DNA from: Streptomyces sp. CB01881
GTDB lineage: Bacteria > Actinomycetota > Actinomycetes > Streptomycetales > Streptomycetaceae
Assembly: GCF_002953255.1 (NCBI RefSeq)
Contig: NZ_CP026498.1
Span: forward strand, 1,783,291-1,847,290
Length of the DNA: 64,000 bases
Reading direction: 5' to 3'
Shown: positions 52,214 through 60,964 of the stretch, piece after piece
Layout of the letters: each line of letters opens with the position of its first letter
Numbering within the stretch: the first letter of the stretch is position 1
Program-made: the position numbers and the translations under genes
Notes under the pieces: model-generated
The model's database searches: none
Told to the model about the DNA's origin: nothing
What the model saw: the letters and a program-made list of their open reading frames with translations, nothing else

Positions 52214-52590
52214 CCGAGCACCTGGAACACCCGCTCTCCGCGGCGATAAAGCCGCTGCTGGCCGCCGTCGGCGCGACGCCCGTCCCGCTGGACGAGGCCA
52301 AGGCCGAGGACGTCGTCCTGGAGTGGGAGGGCGTCCCGGCACTGGCCGTCCGGCTGCCCCACCTGAGCAGCGCGCTGGACCGCCTGCTGGCCGAGATGAC
52401 CCGCCAGTTCGACGGCCGCCCGCTGTCCGAGCTGGACCGCGGGGAGAAGCAGCGGGTGGTCGCCCTGCTGGAGGAACGGGGCGCCTTCACCGTCCGCCAC
52501 GGGGTGGAGACGGTCGCCACGGCGCTGGGCGTGAGCCGCTTCACCGTGTACAACTACCTCAACCGCCAGGACGGCTCGAAGTCCGGCTGA
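52210..52590 (+). CDS. Small helix-turn-helix protein (DauR/YheO C-terminal HTH type)
   Basis: 126 residues. The C-terminal part GAFTVRHGVETVATALGVSR then FTVYNYLNRQ is a clear helix-turn-helix of the kind that ends DauR/YheO regulators. The N-terminal 60 residues lack the PAS-like domain of those proteins and have no recognised fold. Translationally coupled to the thiamine-binding-type gene and followed by a terminator, just before the urate operon promoter. It may sense through its partner. Function unknown. Confidence 0.75.
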   Translation: MTEHLEHPLSAAIKPLLAAVGATPVPLDEAKAEDVVLEWEGVPALAVRLPHLSSALDRLLAEMTRQFDGRPLSELDRGEKQRVVALLEERGAFTVRHGVETVATALGVSRFTVYNYLNRQDGSKSG

Positions 52591-52597
52591 GTACGAA

Positions 52598-52623
52598 CGG
52601 ACGCGCCCCTGCGGGCGCGTCCG
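52598..52623 (+). terminator. Hairpin after the HTH gene
   Basis: Perfect 11-bp stem CGGACGCGCCC / GGGCGCGTCCG (52598-52608, 52613-52623) with a 4-base loop, 8 bases after the stop. Confidence 0.85.
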
Positions 52624-52738
52624 GGGGTGCCCCTGCCGGTCCGGCCAGTCTTCACCAGCCCCCGGCGGGGCACACTTGTCTCATCGCACACGAAACGGCC
52701 TGGTAACCGGGGGCCGCTCAAAACGTAACCACCAACCG

Positions 52739-52779
52739 TTAAACAAAGTGTTGACGGCCCGGGTGGGTGGATCTAGCTT
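52739..52779 (+). promoter_or_regulatory. Urate operon promoter with AllR-type operator
   Basis: -35 TTGACG (52751-52756), a 17-base spacer and -10 TAGCTT (52774-52779). The operator-like TTAAAC-AAAGT-GTTGAC (52739-52755) overlaps the -35 box, as at allB and aceB. Confidence 0.75.
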
Positions 52780-52813
52780 GTGCGGGTGGCACCACTCTTC
52801 AGGAGGTCCACCC

Positions 52814-53317
52814 GTGACCAACCACCCCCACGCCCTTGACGCCCTGGCGGCGGCCGACGCCGCCGAGCTGAGGACGATCCTGCTGGAGGTCTGCTCCAGC
52901 CCCCGTTGGGCCGACGCCGTCGCGGCGGCCCGCCCGTGGTCCGACCGCGCGGCCCTGCTCGACGCCAACGCGTCGGCCATGGCCGCGCTCGCGGCCGACG
53001 ACCTGCACGACGCGATGGCCGGCCACGCCCGGATCGGCAAGCCCAGGACGGGCGACGCCACCTCCGAGCGCGAGCAGGCCGGCATCAGGGGAGTGGACAC
53101 CGCACTCCTCGACGAACTGCACGAGGCCAACGCCGCCTACGAGGCCAAGTTCGGCCACGTGTTCCTGATCTGCGCGACCGGCCGCACCGCGGACACGATG
53201 CTCGCCGCCCTGCGCGAGCGCTTCCCCAACGACGCCGCCACCGAGGCGGAGATCGTCCGGGGCGAGCTGCGGAAGATCAACGACATTCGCATCAACCGCC
53301 TGCTCGACGAGGCCTGA
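52814..53317 (+). CDS. uraD: OHCU decarboxylase
   Basis: 167 residues, 2-oxo-4-hydroxy-4-carboxy-5-ureidoimidazoline decarboxylase, which gives S-allantoin in the last step of urate breakdown. The catalytic His is in AGHARIGKP; SEREQAG and FGHVFLICATGRTADTMLA are the other family motifs. GTG 52814 has a perfect AGGAGG 7 bases upstream; longer in-frame starts upstream would run through the promoter and are rejected. First gene of the urate operon. Confidence 0.95.
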   Translation: MTNHPHALDALAAADAAELRTILLEVCSSPRWADAVAAARPWSDRAALLDANASAMAALAADDLHDAMAGHARIGKPRTGDATSEREQAGIRGVDTALLDELHEANAAYEAKFGHVFLICATGRTADTMLAALRERFPNDAATEAEIVRGELRKINDIRINRLLDEA

Positions 53318-53391
53318 CGCCGCGCGCCTGACGTAGCGTCAGTTCCTTCCGACGTAAAGTCACATCTGCCATCAGTAAGGTCACTTCACCC

Positions 53392-53727
53392 ATGACTGGC
53401 ATCTCCACCCACGTGCTCGACACCAGCCTCGGCCGCCCGGCCGAGGGTGTCCCGGTCGAGCTCGCACTGCACACCGAGGGTGGCTGGAAGGTGCTCGGCA
53501 CCTCCGCCACGGACTCCGACGGCCGGGCCAAGGACCTGCCGGCCGTGGAGGCGGGCTCGGTCGTCCGGCTGCTCTTCGACACCGCCGCGTACTACGCGGC
53601 GACGTCGGACGAGACGCCGTTCTTCCCCGAGGTCTCGATCGTCTTCACGGTCGCGCCCGCGCAGCACCACTACCACGTGCCGCTGCTGCTCAACCCGTTC
53701 GGATACTCGGTCTACCGCGGAAGCTAG
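53392..53727 (+). CDS. uraH: 5-Hydroxyisourate hydrolase (transthyretin-like)
   Basis: 111 residues. Starts MTGISTHVLDTSLGRPAEGV with the active-site His in STHVLD and ends with the diagnostic YRGS. Hydrolyses 5-hydroxyisourate, the product of urate oxidase, to OHCU. The length is exactly that of the family. It sits between uraD and urate oxidase, 74 bases after the former and 27 before the latter. Confidence 0.96.
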   Translation: MTGISTHVLDTSLGRPAEGVPVELALHTEGGWKVLGTSATDSDGRAKDLPAVEAGSVVRLLFDTAAYYAATSDETPFFPEVSIVFTVAPAQHHYHVPLLLNPFGYSVYRGS

Positions 53728-53754
53728 ACCGCCTCATTGATTGGGAGCCATGTC

Positions 53755-54675
53755 ATGGCCCACGTGCTCGGTCAGAACCAGTACGGCAAGGCGGAGAACC
53801 GCATCGTCCGGATCTACCGTGACTCGACCCGTCACGAGATCAAGGACCTGAACGTCTCGGTCTCCCTCCAGGGCGAGTTCGAGGACGTCCACCTCACCGG
53901 GTCGAACGCCAACTGCCTGCCCACCGACACGACGAAGAACACCGTGTACGCCTTCGCGAAGGAGTACGGGATCGAGTCGGCGGAGCAGTTCGGCATCACC
54001 CTGGCGCGGCACTTCGTGGACGACACCGAGCGCGGTGTGGTGCACAGCGCCCGGATCCGGATCGAGGAGTACGCCTGGGACCGGATCAAGACGCCGGACA
54101 ACTCGGCCCGCTTCATCGGCTCCGAGGAGGTCGGCCACTCCTTCGTCCGCAACGGGCAGGAGACCCGCACCACCGAGATCGTCTACGACGGCGAGAACGT
54201 CCAGGTCATCTCGGGCCTCAAGGACCTCATCGTGATGAACTCCACCAACTCGGAGTTCTGGGGCTACATCAAGGACAAGTACACCACCCTCCAGGAGGCG
54301 TACGACCGCATCCTCGCCACCCAGGTGACGGCGCGCTGGAAGTACGGCTTCAACGGGCGTGACGGCGAGGCCCAGCCCAACTGGAACCGCTCCTACGCCC
54401 ACGTGCGGCGCCACATGCTGGAGGCCTTCGCGGAGACCTACTCGTACTCGCTGCAGCAGACCCTGCACGCGATGGGCACCCGCGTCCTGAACAACCGCGC
54501 CGAGGTGGACGAGGTCCGCCTCGAACTCCCCAACAAGCACCACTTCCTCGTCGACCTGGAGCCGTTCGGCCTCAAGAACGACAACGAGGTCTACTACGCC
54601 GCCGACCGGATGTACGGCCTGATCGAGGGCACCGTGCACCGCGAGGGCGTCGTCCCGGTCATCCCGGTCGCCTGA
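53755..54675 (+). CDS. Urate oxidase (uricase)
   Basis: 306 residues, cofactor-free oxidase converting urate and O2 to 5-hydroxyisourate and peroxide. Family marks are GQNQYGKAENRIVRIYRD with the catalytic Lys, LPTDTTKNTVYAFAKE with the catalytic Thr, ARWKYGF and the C-terminal NKHHFLVDLEPFGLKNDNEV. ATG 53755 is preceded by GGGAG; an in-frame TTG at 53737 is less likely. The peroxide formed explains the catalase in the neighbouring allantoin operon. Confidence 0.96.
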   Translation: MAHVLGQNQYGKAENRIVRIYRDSTRHEIKDLNVSVSLQGEFEDVHLTGSNANCLPTDTTKNTVYAFAKEYGIESAEQFGITLARHFVDDTERGVVHSARIRIEEYAWDRIKTPDNSARFIGSEEVGHSFVRNGQETRTTEIVYDGENVQVISGLKDLIVMNSTNSEFWGYIKDKYTTLQEAYDRILATQVTARWKYGFNGRDGEAQPNWNRSYAHVRRHMLEAFAETYSYSLQQTLHAMGTRVLNNRAEVDEVRLELPNKHHFLVDLEPFGLKNDNEVYYAADRMYGLIEGTVHREGVVPVIPVA

Positions 54676-54730
54676 CCTCCCCACCCTCATGACCCCGCCC
54701 GGCACCGCTGCACCCTCCGGCCCCCACGGG

Positions 54731-54752
54731 CCGGCCGCTGCCGGGCGGCCGG
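54731..54752 (+). terminator. Short GC hairpin after urate oxidase
   Basis: CCGGCCGC and GCGGCCGG (54731-54738, 54745-54752) with a 6-base loop in the 280-base gap between urate oxidase and the permease. It may partly separate the two. No other feature is seen in the gap. Confidence 0.4.
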
Positions 54753-54955
54753 AAACACCCGCTGCACCCGCACCACCTGTTTCTCCACCCCCCACCCACC
54801 GGAGATCGTGCCCGCCTCACGGCGGCCGGCCCGGGGCGCCGGGGAGGCCGGCCGAGGGACCCTTGCACCGCCGTCCCGCCCTCGGCCAGGGCATTGCCAG
54901 CCAGTCTCCAGCGCCACGGGCGCGCCGCGAGCCACGGGTACAAGAGGGGCTCGAC

Positions 54956-56419
54956 ATGGCACCCAGCAACACCAGCAGCACAGACGGCGGTTCCACCCCT
55001 GCAAGATCTTCTGGTCCGGACGGTGCGTCAAGCAGCCTCCCCGGCAGGCCGTCCGGACCGGAAACCCACCCCGTGGACGAGTTGCTGCCACCGGTGAAAC
55101 TCATCACCACCGGCCTGCAGCACGTCGCCGCGATGTACGCGGGAGTCGTCGCTCCCCCGCTCATCGTCGGTGCCGGCGTGGGGCTCTCCCCCACCGAGCT
55201 CGCCCTGCTCATCTCGGCCAGCCTGTTCACCGCCGGGCTGGCCACCCTGCTCCAGACCCTCGGCTTCTGGAAGATCGGAGCGCGGCTGCCGTTCGTGAAC
55301 GGCGTCTCGTTCGCGGGCGTCGCGCCCATGATCGCCATCGCCGAGGAGCACGGGCCGAAGGACGCCCTCCCGGTGATCTTCGGCGCGGTGATCGTCGCGG
55401 GGGTCCTGTGCTTCCTCGCGGCACCGTACTTCTGCAAGCTCATCAGGTTCTTCCCGCCGGTCGTCCAGGGCACCGTGATCACCCTCATCGGGGTGTCCCT
55501 GCTCCCGGTGGCGGTGAACTGGGCGCGCGGCGGCTCGCCGGGCGCCCCCGGATACGGCTCCGTGCGGGCCATCGGCCTCGCCGCGATCACCCTCGTCGCG
55601 GTGGTGCTCTGCAACCGGCTGCTGCGCGGCTTCTGGCAGCAGCTCTCGTTGCTCATAGGACTGGCGATCGGCACCCTGCTCGCCTTCCCGCTGGGCCTGG
55701 CCGACTTCGGCCCGGTCCAGGACGCGAAGGTCTTCGCGCTCCCCTCCCCGTTCCACTTCGGCGCACCCGTGTTCGACGCGGCCGCGATCGCCTCGCTCTG
55801 CATCGTCATGGTGGTCTCGATGACCGAGTCCACCGCCGACATGCTGGCGCTCGGCAGGATCGTCGACCGTGAGGCCGACGAGCCCGTCCTCGCCGCCGGC
55901 CTGCGGGCCGACGGACTGGCCACCGCGCTCAGCCCGGTCTTCAACGGCTTCGCCGCCAGCGCCTTCGCCCAGAACATCGGGCTGGTGGCGCTGACGAAGA
56001 TCCGCAGCCGCTTCGTGGTCGCGGCCGGCGGAGGCATCCTGATCGTGCTCGGGCTCTTCCCCGTGCTCGGTTCGGTCGTCTCCCTCGTACCGCAGCCCGT
56101 CCTCGGCGGCGCCGGGATCGTGCTCTTCGGCACGGTCGCGGCGAGCGGGATCCGCACCCTCGCGGAGGCCGGGATGGAGTCCAGCTCGAACACCATCCTG
56201 GTGTCCGTCTCGCTCGGCGTCGGCATCATCCCGATCGCCGTCCCGGCCTTCTACGACGCGTTCCCGGAGGCCGTCCGCACCCTCATGCACTCCGGGATAT
56301 CGGCCGGCTGCGTGATGGCCGTCCTGCTCAACCTGCTCTTCCACCACGTCGGGGTCGCCCGCCGGTCGCCGGCCGACGGAACACCCGGCACGACGGTGCC
56401 GACGGCGACACCGTCCTGA
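54956..56419 (+). CDS. NCS2 nucleobase permease (uracil-xanthine/urate type, NAT family)
   Basis: 487 residues. About 14 membrane segments follow a 45-residue Ser/Gly/Pro-rich N-terminus. TTGLQHVAAMYAGVVAPPLI opens the fold, MTESTADMLALGR is the helix-8 motif with the proton-coupling Glu, and QNIGLVALTK is the NAT signature (QN-x-G-x4-T-K). It should import xanthine or urate by proton symport; placement next to urate oxidase favours these over uracil. It differs from the AzgA-type permease at 30 kb. AAGAGGGGC precedes the ATG. Confidence 0.93.
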   Translation: MAPSNTSSTDGGSTPARSSGPDGASSSLPGRPSGPETHPVDELLPPVKLITTGLQHVAAMYAGVVAPPLIVGAGVGLSPTELALLISASLFTAGLATLLQTLGFWKIGARLPFVNGVSFAGVAPMIAIAEEHGPKDALPVIFGAVIVAGVLCFLAAPYFCKLIRFFPPVVQGTVITLIGVSLLPVAVNWARGGSPGAPGYGSVRAIGLAAITLVAVVLCNRLLRGFWQQLSLLIGLAIGTLLAFPLGLADFGPVQDAKVFALPSPFHFGAPVFDAAAIASLCIVMVVSMTESTADMLALGRIVDREADEPVLAAGLRADGLATALSPVFNGFAASAFAQNIGLVALTKIRSRFVVAAGGGILIVLGLFPVLGSVVSLVPQPVLGGAGIVLFGTVAASGIRTLAEAGMESSSNTILVSVSLGVGIIPIAVPAFYDAFPEAVRTLMHSGISAGCVMAVLLNLLFHHVGVARRSPADGTPGTTVPTATPS

Positions 56420-56475
56420 CCCACCGGGCGGGCATGCGCCCCATGCCCGCCCGGCCTCCCCCATAGGAGTTCCCC

Positions 56476-57861
56476 ATGGCAGTCCAGCCTCCGCCCGCCG
56501 ACCAGCGGATCGTCATCGAGAACGTCGCGATCGCGACGGTCGACGCCAACGACACCGAGTACGCCCGCGGCCACGTGGTCATCCTCGGCAACAAGATCGA
56601 GTCGGTCGGCGACGGCCCCGCCCCGCAGTGGCTGGACAACGTGGTACGGCGGATCAACGGCGAGGGCCACCTCGTCACCCCCGGCCTGGTCAACACCCAC
56701 CACCACTTCTACCAGTGGATCACCCGCGGCCTCGCCCAGGACAACATCCTCTTCGACTGGCTGGTCGCCCTCTACCCGACCTGGGCGCGGATCGACGACA
56801 AGCTCGTCCACGCCGCCGCGCAGGGCTCGGCCGCCGCGCTGCTCAAGTCCGGTTGTACGACCGCCTCGGACCACCACTACGTGTTCCCCGAGGACGGCGG
56901 CGACATCCTCGGCGCCGAGATCGAGGCCGTCCAGGAGCTCGGCATGCGCTTCACCGCGCTGCGCGGCTCGATGGACCGCAGCAAGAAGGACGGCTTCCTG
57001 CCGCCCGACCACGCCGTCGAGAAGACCGAGGACATCCTCATCGCCTCCGAGGAGGCCGTCGCCCGGTACCACGACGCCTCCGCCGACTCGATGCTGCAGA
57101 TCGCCCTCGCGCCCTGCTCCCCCTTCTCGGTCTCCACCGAGCTGCTGCGCGAGTCCGCCGTGCTGGCCCGCCGCCTGGGCGTGCGGCTGCACACCCACGG
57201 CTCCGAGACCGCCGAGGAGGAGGCGTTCTGCAAGGAGCTGTTCGGCATGGGCCCGACCGACTACTTCGAGTCGGTCGGCTGGCTGGGCGAGGACGTCTGG
57301 ATGGCGCACTGCGTCCACATGAACGACTCCGACATCGCCAAGTTCGCCGAGACCGGCACCGGCGTCGCCCACTGCCCGTCCTCCAACGCCCGCCTCGCCG
57401 CCGGCATCGCCCGCGTCCCCGACATGCTCAAGGCGGGCGTCCCGGTCGGCCTCGGCGTGGACGGCACCGCCTCCAACGAGTCCGGCGAGCTGGGCACCGA
57501 GCTGCGCAACGCGCTGCTGATCAACCGCCTGCACGGCTACCCGACCGCGCTCACCGGCCGGCAGGCGCTGCGCCTGGGCACCATGGGCGGCGCCCGGGTG
57601 CTCGGCCGGCAGAACGAGATCGGCTCCATCGAGGTCGGCAAGCTCGCGGACCTCGCGCTCTGGAAGGTCGACGGGATCATGCACTCCTCGATCGCCGACC
57701 CGGTCGCCGCCCTCACCCTCGGCGCGCTGCCGCCGCTGGCCACCCTCTTCGTCAACGGCAACGCCGTGGTCGAGAAGGGGCAGCTGACCACGGTGAACGA
57801 GGACCGGATCGCCCAGGCCTGCGCCCGCGCCGCCAAGGAGCTGGCCGCCCGCCCGGTGTAG
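56476..57861 (+). CDS. 8-Oxoguanine deaminase-type amidohydrolase
   Basis: 461 residues of the amidohydrolase superfamily. Metal ligands lie in PGLVNTHHHFYQW, VRLHTHGSETAEEEAFC, MAHCVHMNDSDIA and GVDGTASNESGELG (Asp). The triple-His NTHHHFYQ and the HCPSSNARLA motif are typical of the group with Pa0142 8-oxoguanine deaminase. Substrates in that group include 8-oxoguanine, guanine and isoxanthopterin. Deaminating guanine-type bases would supply urate or xanthine to the pathway. TAGGAG precedes the ATG, 56 bases after the permease; a 15-bp hairpin ends the unit. Confidence 0.9.
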   Translation: MAVQPPPADQRIVIENVAIATVDANDTEYARGHVVILGNKIESVGDGPAPQWLDNVVRRINGEGHLVTPGLVNTHHHFYQWITRGLAQDNILFDWLVALYPTWARIDDKLVHAAAQGSAAALLKSGCTTASDHHYVFPEDGGDILGAEIEAVQELGMRFTALRGSMDRSKKDGFLPPDHAVEKTEDILIASEEAVARYHDASADSMLQIALAPCSPFSVSTELLRESAVLARRLGVRLHTHGSETAEEEAFCKELFGMGPTDYFESVGWLGEDVWMAHCVHMNDSDIAKFAETGTGVAHCPSSNARLAAGIARVPDMLKAGVPVGLGVDGTASNESGELGTELRNALLINRLHGYPTALTGRQALRLGTMGGARVLGRQNEIGSIEVGKLADLALWKVDGIMHSSIADPVAALTLGALPPLATLFVNGNAVVEKGQLTTVNEDRIAQACARAAKELAARPV

Positions 57862-57972
57862 CGCCGGACCCCTTTGGAGGGCCGCTCCGCAGTACCCCCG
57901 AACTCCGGGCCGCCCAGGGACGGTGCGTCACCCGGACTCCGCCCGCCGCCCCCCTCGGGACGGCGTGCGGAA

Positions 57973-58009
57973 CACAGCCCCGGACCCACGGCGAGGGTCC
58001 GGGGCTGTG
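57973..58009 (+). terminator. Hairpin ending the urate/deaminase unit
   Basis: Perfect 15-bp stem (57973-57987 with 57995-58009), loop ACGGCGA, between convergent genes. Confidence 0.88.
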
Positions 58010-58068
58010 GCGTGCCCGCGCACACCCGCCGGCCCGCTCCCACCCCCGTGGGGCGCGGGCCGGCCGGG

Positions 58069-59307
58069 CTACCCGGCGCGCCCCGGCCCGCGGACGGCCG
58101 CCGGCAGGGCCAGCCCCGCCAGGGCGAACAGCCCCGCCAGCACCACCCAGCCGGCACCGCCGTGGTCGACGGCCGTCACGGTGATCACCAGCGGGCCGAT
58201 CACGTGGGCGGCTGCCTGCCCGCTCATGAACACCCCCTGGTACTCGCCGTGCGCCCGCGGATCGGCCAGCTCCAGACTGAGTGTCCAGCCGCCGGCCGAG
58301 GTCAGCAGCTCACCCAGGCTGTGCACCAGGGCCCCCGCGAGGATCACCCCGGCCGCCAGGGCCGCCGGCCCGGACTGCGCCGCCGCGTACACCAGGCAGG
58401 CGCCCGCCAGCAGCAGCGCGCCCCGCGCACAGGCCGACGCCGCGCTCGCCACGTCCGTCACCCCCCGGCTCGCCCGGACCTGGAACAGCACCACCAGCAG
58501 GCAGTTGGCCACGTTCACCGCGGAGACCACCCCCGGCGGCGCGTCCGTGCCCAGCACGATCCAGAGCGGGAGACCCACCGTGAGCACCGCGAGCTGGAGC
58601 TCCAGCACCGCGTGCAGCCCGGTGACCAGCAGGTACCGGCCGTCCCGCAGCGCGGTGCGCCGCTTCACCGGCCCGCCGGCGGCGCCCGCCGCCCGGCCCG
58701 GCCCGGCCGGCACGGGCAGGCCGGCCAGCAGCGCCGTCACGCCCAGGAAGCTCGCCGCGTCCAGCACCATCATCGTCACGTACCCGGCGTACGCATCGGC
58801 CTGCAGCGCGAGGGCCGCACCGCCGGAGCCGACGACGAGGCCCGCGTTCATCACCGAGCGCAGCAGCGCCCGGGCGCGGACCTGGCCCTCGGCGGGCAGC
58901 GCCCGGGCGATCAGGGCGCTGCGCACCGCCACCGCACCGCGCTCCAGCACCGTCGCCGCACAGGCCAGTGCCACGAAGGCCGCGAAGGAGTGCACGAACG
59001 CGTAGCCGAGCACCGCCACGGCCTCCAGCGGCCCGACCACCAGCAGCAGCCGCTTGCTGCCGACCCGGTCGGCCAGCCGCCCCATCGGCACGCCGGCGAG
59101 CACGCCGCAGATTCCGGCCACGGTGAGGCCGAGTGCCACCCGGCCGGGCGTCAGGCCGACGGAGCGGGTGAAGAACAGGACGCTCACCGTCACGAAGAGC
59201 CCGTCCCCGACGGTGTTCACCAGACTCATCAGGACGAGCCGGCGCAGGAGCGGATCGTCCGGCAGCAGGCGGCCGAGAGCAGCGGGGCGCACCGCGGTGG
59301 AGGTCAT
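58069..59307 (-). CDS. MFS transporter
   Basis: 412 residues with 12 predicted membrane helices. The loop motif GVPMGRLADRVGSKRLL between helices 2 and 3 is the major facilitator signature A. It is probably a drug or metabolite exporter. ATG 59307 is chosen because upstream codons are charged and non-homologous. It diverges from a DUF5937-like regulator with only 55 bases between starts, the usual arrangement of an exporter and its repressor. Confidence 0.88.
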   Translation of the reverse strand: MTSTAVRPAALGRLLPDDPLLRRLVLMSLVNTVGDGLFVTVSVLFFTRSVGLTPGRVALGLTVAGICGVLAGVPMGRLADRVGSKRLLLVVGPLEAVAVLGYAFVHSFAAFVALACAATVLERGAVAVRSALIARALPAEGQVRARALLRSVMNAGLVVGSGGAALALQADAYAGYVTMMVLDAASFLGVTALLAGLPVPAGPGRAAGAAGGPVKRRTALRDGRYLLVTGLHAVLELQLAVLTVGLPLWIVLGTDAPPGVVSAVNVANCLLVVLFQVRASRGVTDVASAASACARGALLLAGACLVYAAAQSGPAALAAGVILAGALVHSLGELLTSAGGWTLSLELADPRAHGEYQGVFMSGQAAAHVIGPLVITVTAVDHGGAGWVVLAGLFALAGLALPAAVRGPGRAG

Positions 59308-59362
59308 GACAGAAGGACAGCGGGGTTCCCGGGCGGGCGGAATTCTTTTACCGTTGCGGTCA

Positions 59363-60397
59363 ATGTTCGAGTTCCGCTTCGATGTCGACGACCTCGCCGC
59401 CACCTGGTTCGCGTACTCGCCGCTCCAGGAGACCGTGCTGAGCCTTCGTCTCCGCCGGTTCGCCGCCCGCTACCCGGAGCACCAGCCGTGGATCGCGGCC
59501 TGGCGGTCCCGGTACGAGACGCTGGACACCGCGCTGCTGGAGTCGCTGATCGCGCCGGTCGGCTTCGTGCCGGACTTCCTCACGCCCCGTCCGGCGGCGC
59601 CCCGTCCGGAGTTCACCGCCGAACTCGCCCGGCTGGCGGCCACACCGCCAGAGGTGGTGCGCGCCGACGTGCTCGCCGCGTACCGGGGCGACGGGAGCCC
59701 GCTGCCGCCCGTGCTCGTGGGGCTCGTCGACGACCCGGCGGCGCTCACCGCCCGGGTGGCCGAGGCGCTGGAGGCGTACTGGCTGCGCTGTCTCGCCCCC
59801 GGCTGGTGGCCGCGGGCGCGGTCGGTGCTGGAGGCGGACATCGCGTACCGGGGCCGGATGCTCTCGGAGCGCGGCGCGGAGGGGCTCTTCGCCGACCTCG
59901 ACGCGCGGCTCTCCTGGTGCGCTGGGGTGCTGCGGCTCACCGATCCCCATCCGGCCGTGCAGGCCGTGGGCGCCTCGGTGGACGTCGCCGGGCGGGGGCT
60001 GGTGCTGATCCCGACGCTGTTCGGGCTCGGCGCGCAGACCGACATCACCCAGGTGGGGCCGCCGCTGATCACGTACCCCGCACGCGGGAAGGCCACCATG
60101 GCCGAGGGTCTGGGCGGCGGCCACCGCGGGGAGCCGGCGGGGGCGGCGGCCGGGCCGCTGACCGGGCTGATCGGCGCGCCGCGGACCAGGCTGCTCCTCC
60201 TGTTGGAGTCCCCCGCCAGCACCACCGAACTCGCCCACCGGCTGGGGGTCACGCCGGGCGCGGTCAGCCGCCACCTCGGTGCGCTCGCCGCCGCCGGCCT
60301 GCTGGAGCGCACCCGGCACGGGCGCAGTGTCCTGTACCGCCGCAGCCGTCTCGGCGACGCCCTGGTCGGGCGGGGGCCGCAGACCGGGGACGGCTGA
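59363..60397 (+). CDS. DUF5937-type protein with C-terminal ArsR HTH
   Basis: 344 residues. The N-terminal 240 residues (MFEFRFDVDDLAATWFAYSP, LEAYWLRCLAPGWWPRARSV) match proteins annotated DUF5937 and look mostly helical. The C-terminal 90 residues contain an ArsR-like winged helix, LLLESPASTTELAHRLGVTP then GAVSRHLGALAAAGLL. It probably represses the divergent MFS gene. The start is ATG 59363, apparently with a very short leader. The inserted segment GGGHRGEPAGAAAG just before the HTH is a flexible linker. Confidence 0.85.
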   Translation: MFEFRFDVDDLAATWFAYSPLQETVLSLRLRRFAARYPEHQPWIAAWRSRYETLDTALLESLIAPVGFVPDFLTPRPAAPRPEFTAELARLAATPPEVVRADVLAAYRGDGSPLPPVLVGLVDDPAALTARVAEALEAYWLRCLAPGWWPRARSVLEADIAYRGRMLSERGAEGLFADLDARLSWCAGVLRLTDPHPAVQAVGASVDVAGRGLVLIPTLFGLGAQTDITQVGPPLITYPARGKATMAEGLGGGHRGEPAGAAAGPLTGLIGAPRTRLLLLLESPASTTELAHRLGVTPGAVSRHLGALAAAGLLERTRHGRSVLYRRSRLGDALVGRGPQTGDG

Positions 60398-60436
60398 CGG
60401 GCCCGGGGCCGGCTGACGGGGGCCGGCGGGACGGGC

Positions 60437-60823
60437 TCAGGCCGTGCGGCCCAGGGTGGCGAGGTAGGCGCGCCAGCCGCCGTGGTGGGTGATCTCACGG
60501 TGCACGCCGCGGTCGGCCTCGCCGCGGGCCAGCAGCATCGAGAGGCAGGCGGAGCCGTCGTCCAGCTCGATGACGCCGAGTTCGAGCTCACGGGGCTCGC
60601 CCGGCAGGATGACGTCGCGGAGGTGTTCGAGGGTGATGTCGTACAGCTCGCCCTCGATCGCGGTGTCGGCGGCCGGGTCCGGGTGCAGGCCGGGACAGAC
60701 GTCGCCGATGGAGAAGAAGCGGTAGCCGGGCGCGGTGCGGACGGGGCCGACCAGGGCGTCGGCGACGGAGGCGTGGAACGGGCCGCCGACCATGGCCTGG
60801 CCGTTGAAGAAGATGCGGGGCAC
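60437..60823 (-). CDS. Allophanate hydrolase C-domain-like (gamma-glutamylcyclotransferase fold) protein
   Basis: 128 residues. IFFNGQAMVGGPFHASVADA, APGYRFFSIGDVCPGLHP and AIEGELYDITLEHLRDVILP match the C-terminal domain of AtzF-type allophanate hydrolases, which shares the gamma-glutamylcyclotransferase fold. The amidase domain is absent. In AtzF this domain decarboxylates the intermediate of allophanate hydrolysis. A stand-alone copy between purine genes may act on a ureide or urea-derived intermediate. Substrate unknown. It is followed on the same strand by no close gene. Confidence 0.8.
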   Translation of the reverse strand: MPRIFFNGQAMVGGPFHASVADALVGPVRTAPGYRFFSIGDVCPGLHPDPAADTAIEGELYDITLEHLRDVILPGEPRELELGVIELDDGSACLSMLLARGEADRGVHREITHHGGWRAYLATLGRTA

Positions 60824-60964
60824 GGGGGTCCTCGGGGGGAGAGGCCGTTCCGCACGGCGACGGGAAGACGGTGGATTCGTCGCCGTACGGAACGGAGCAA
60901 TGGAGCGGGAGGAGTGCTACAGCCTGGCAGGCGGCAGCCTCTTCCGTACTGGATAGATTGGGGC

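Noticed and set aside
53737-53754. TTG at 53737 as the urate oxidase start
   Set aside because: The family N-terminus begins at MAHVLGQNQYG and GGGAG is correctly spaced for ATG 53755.
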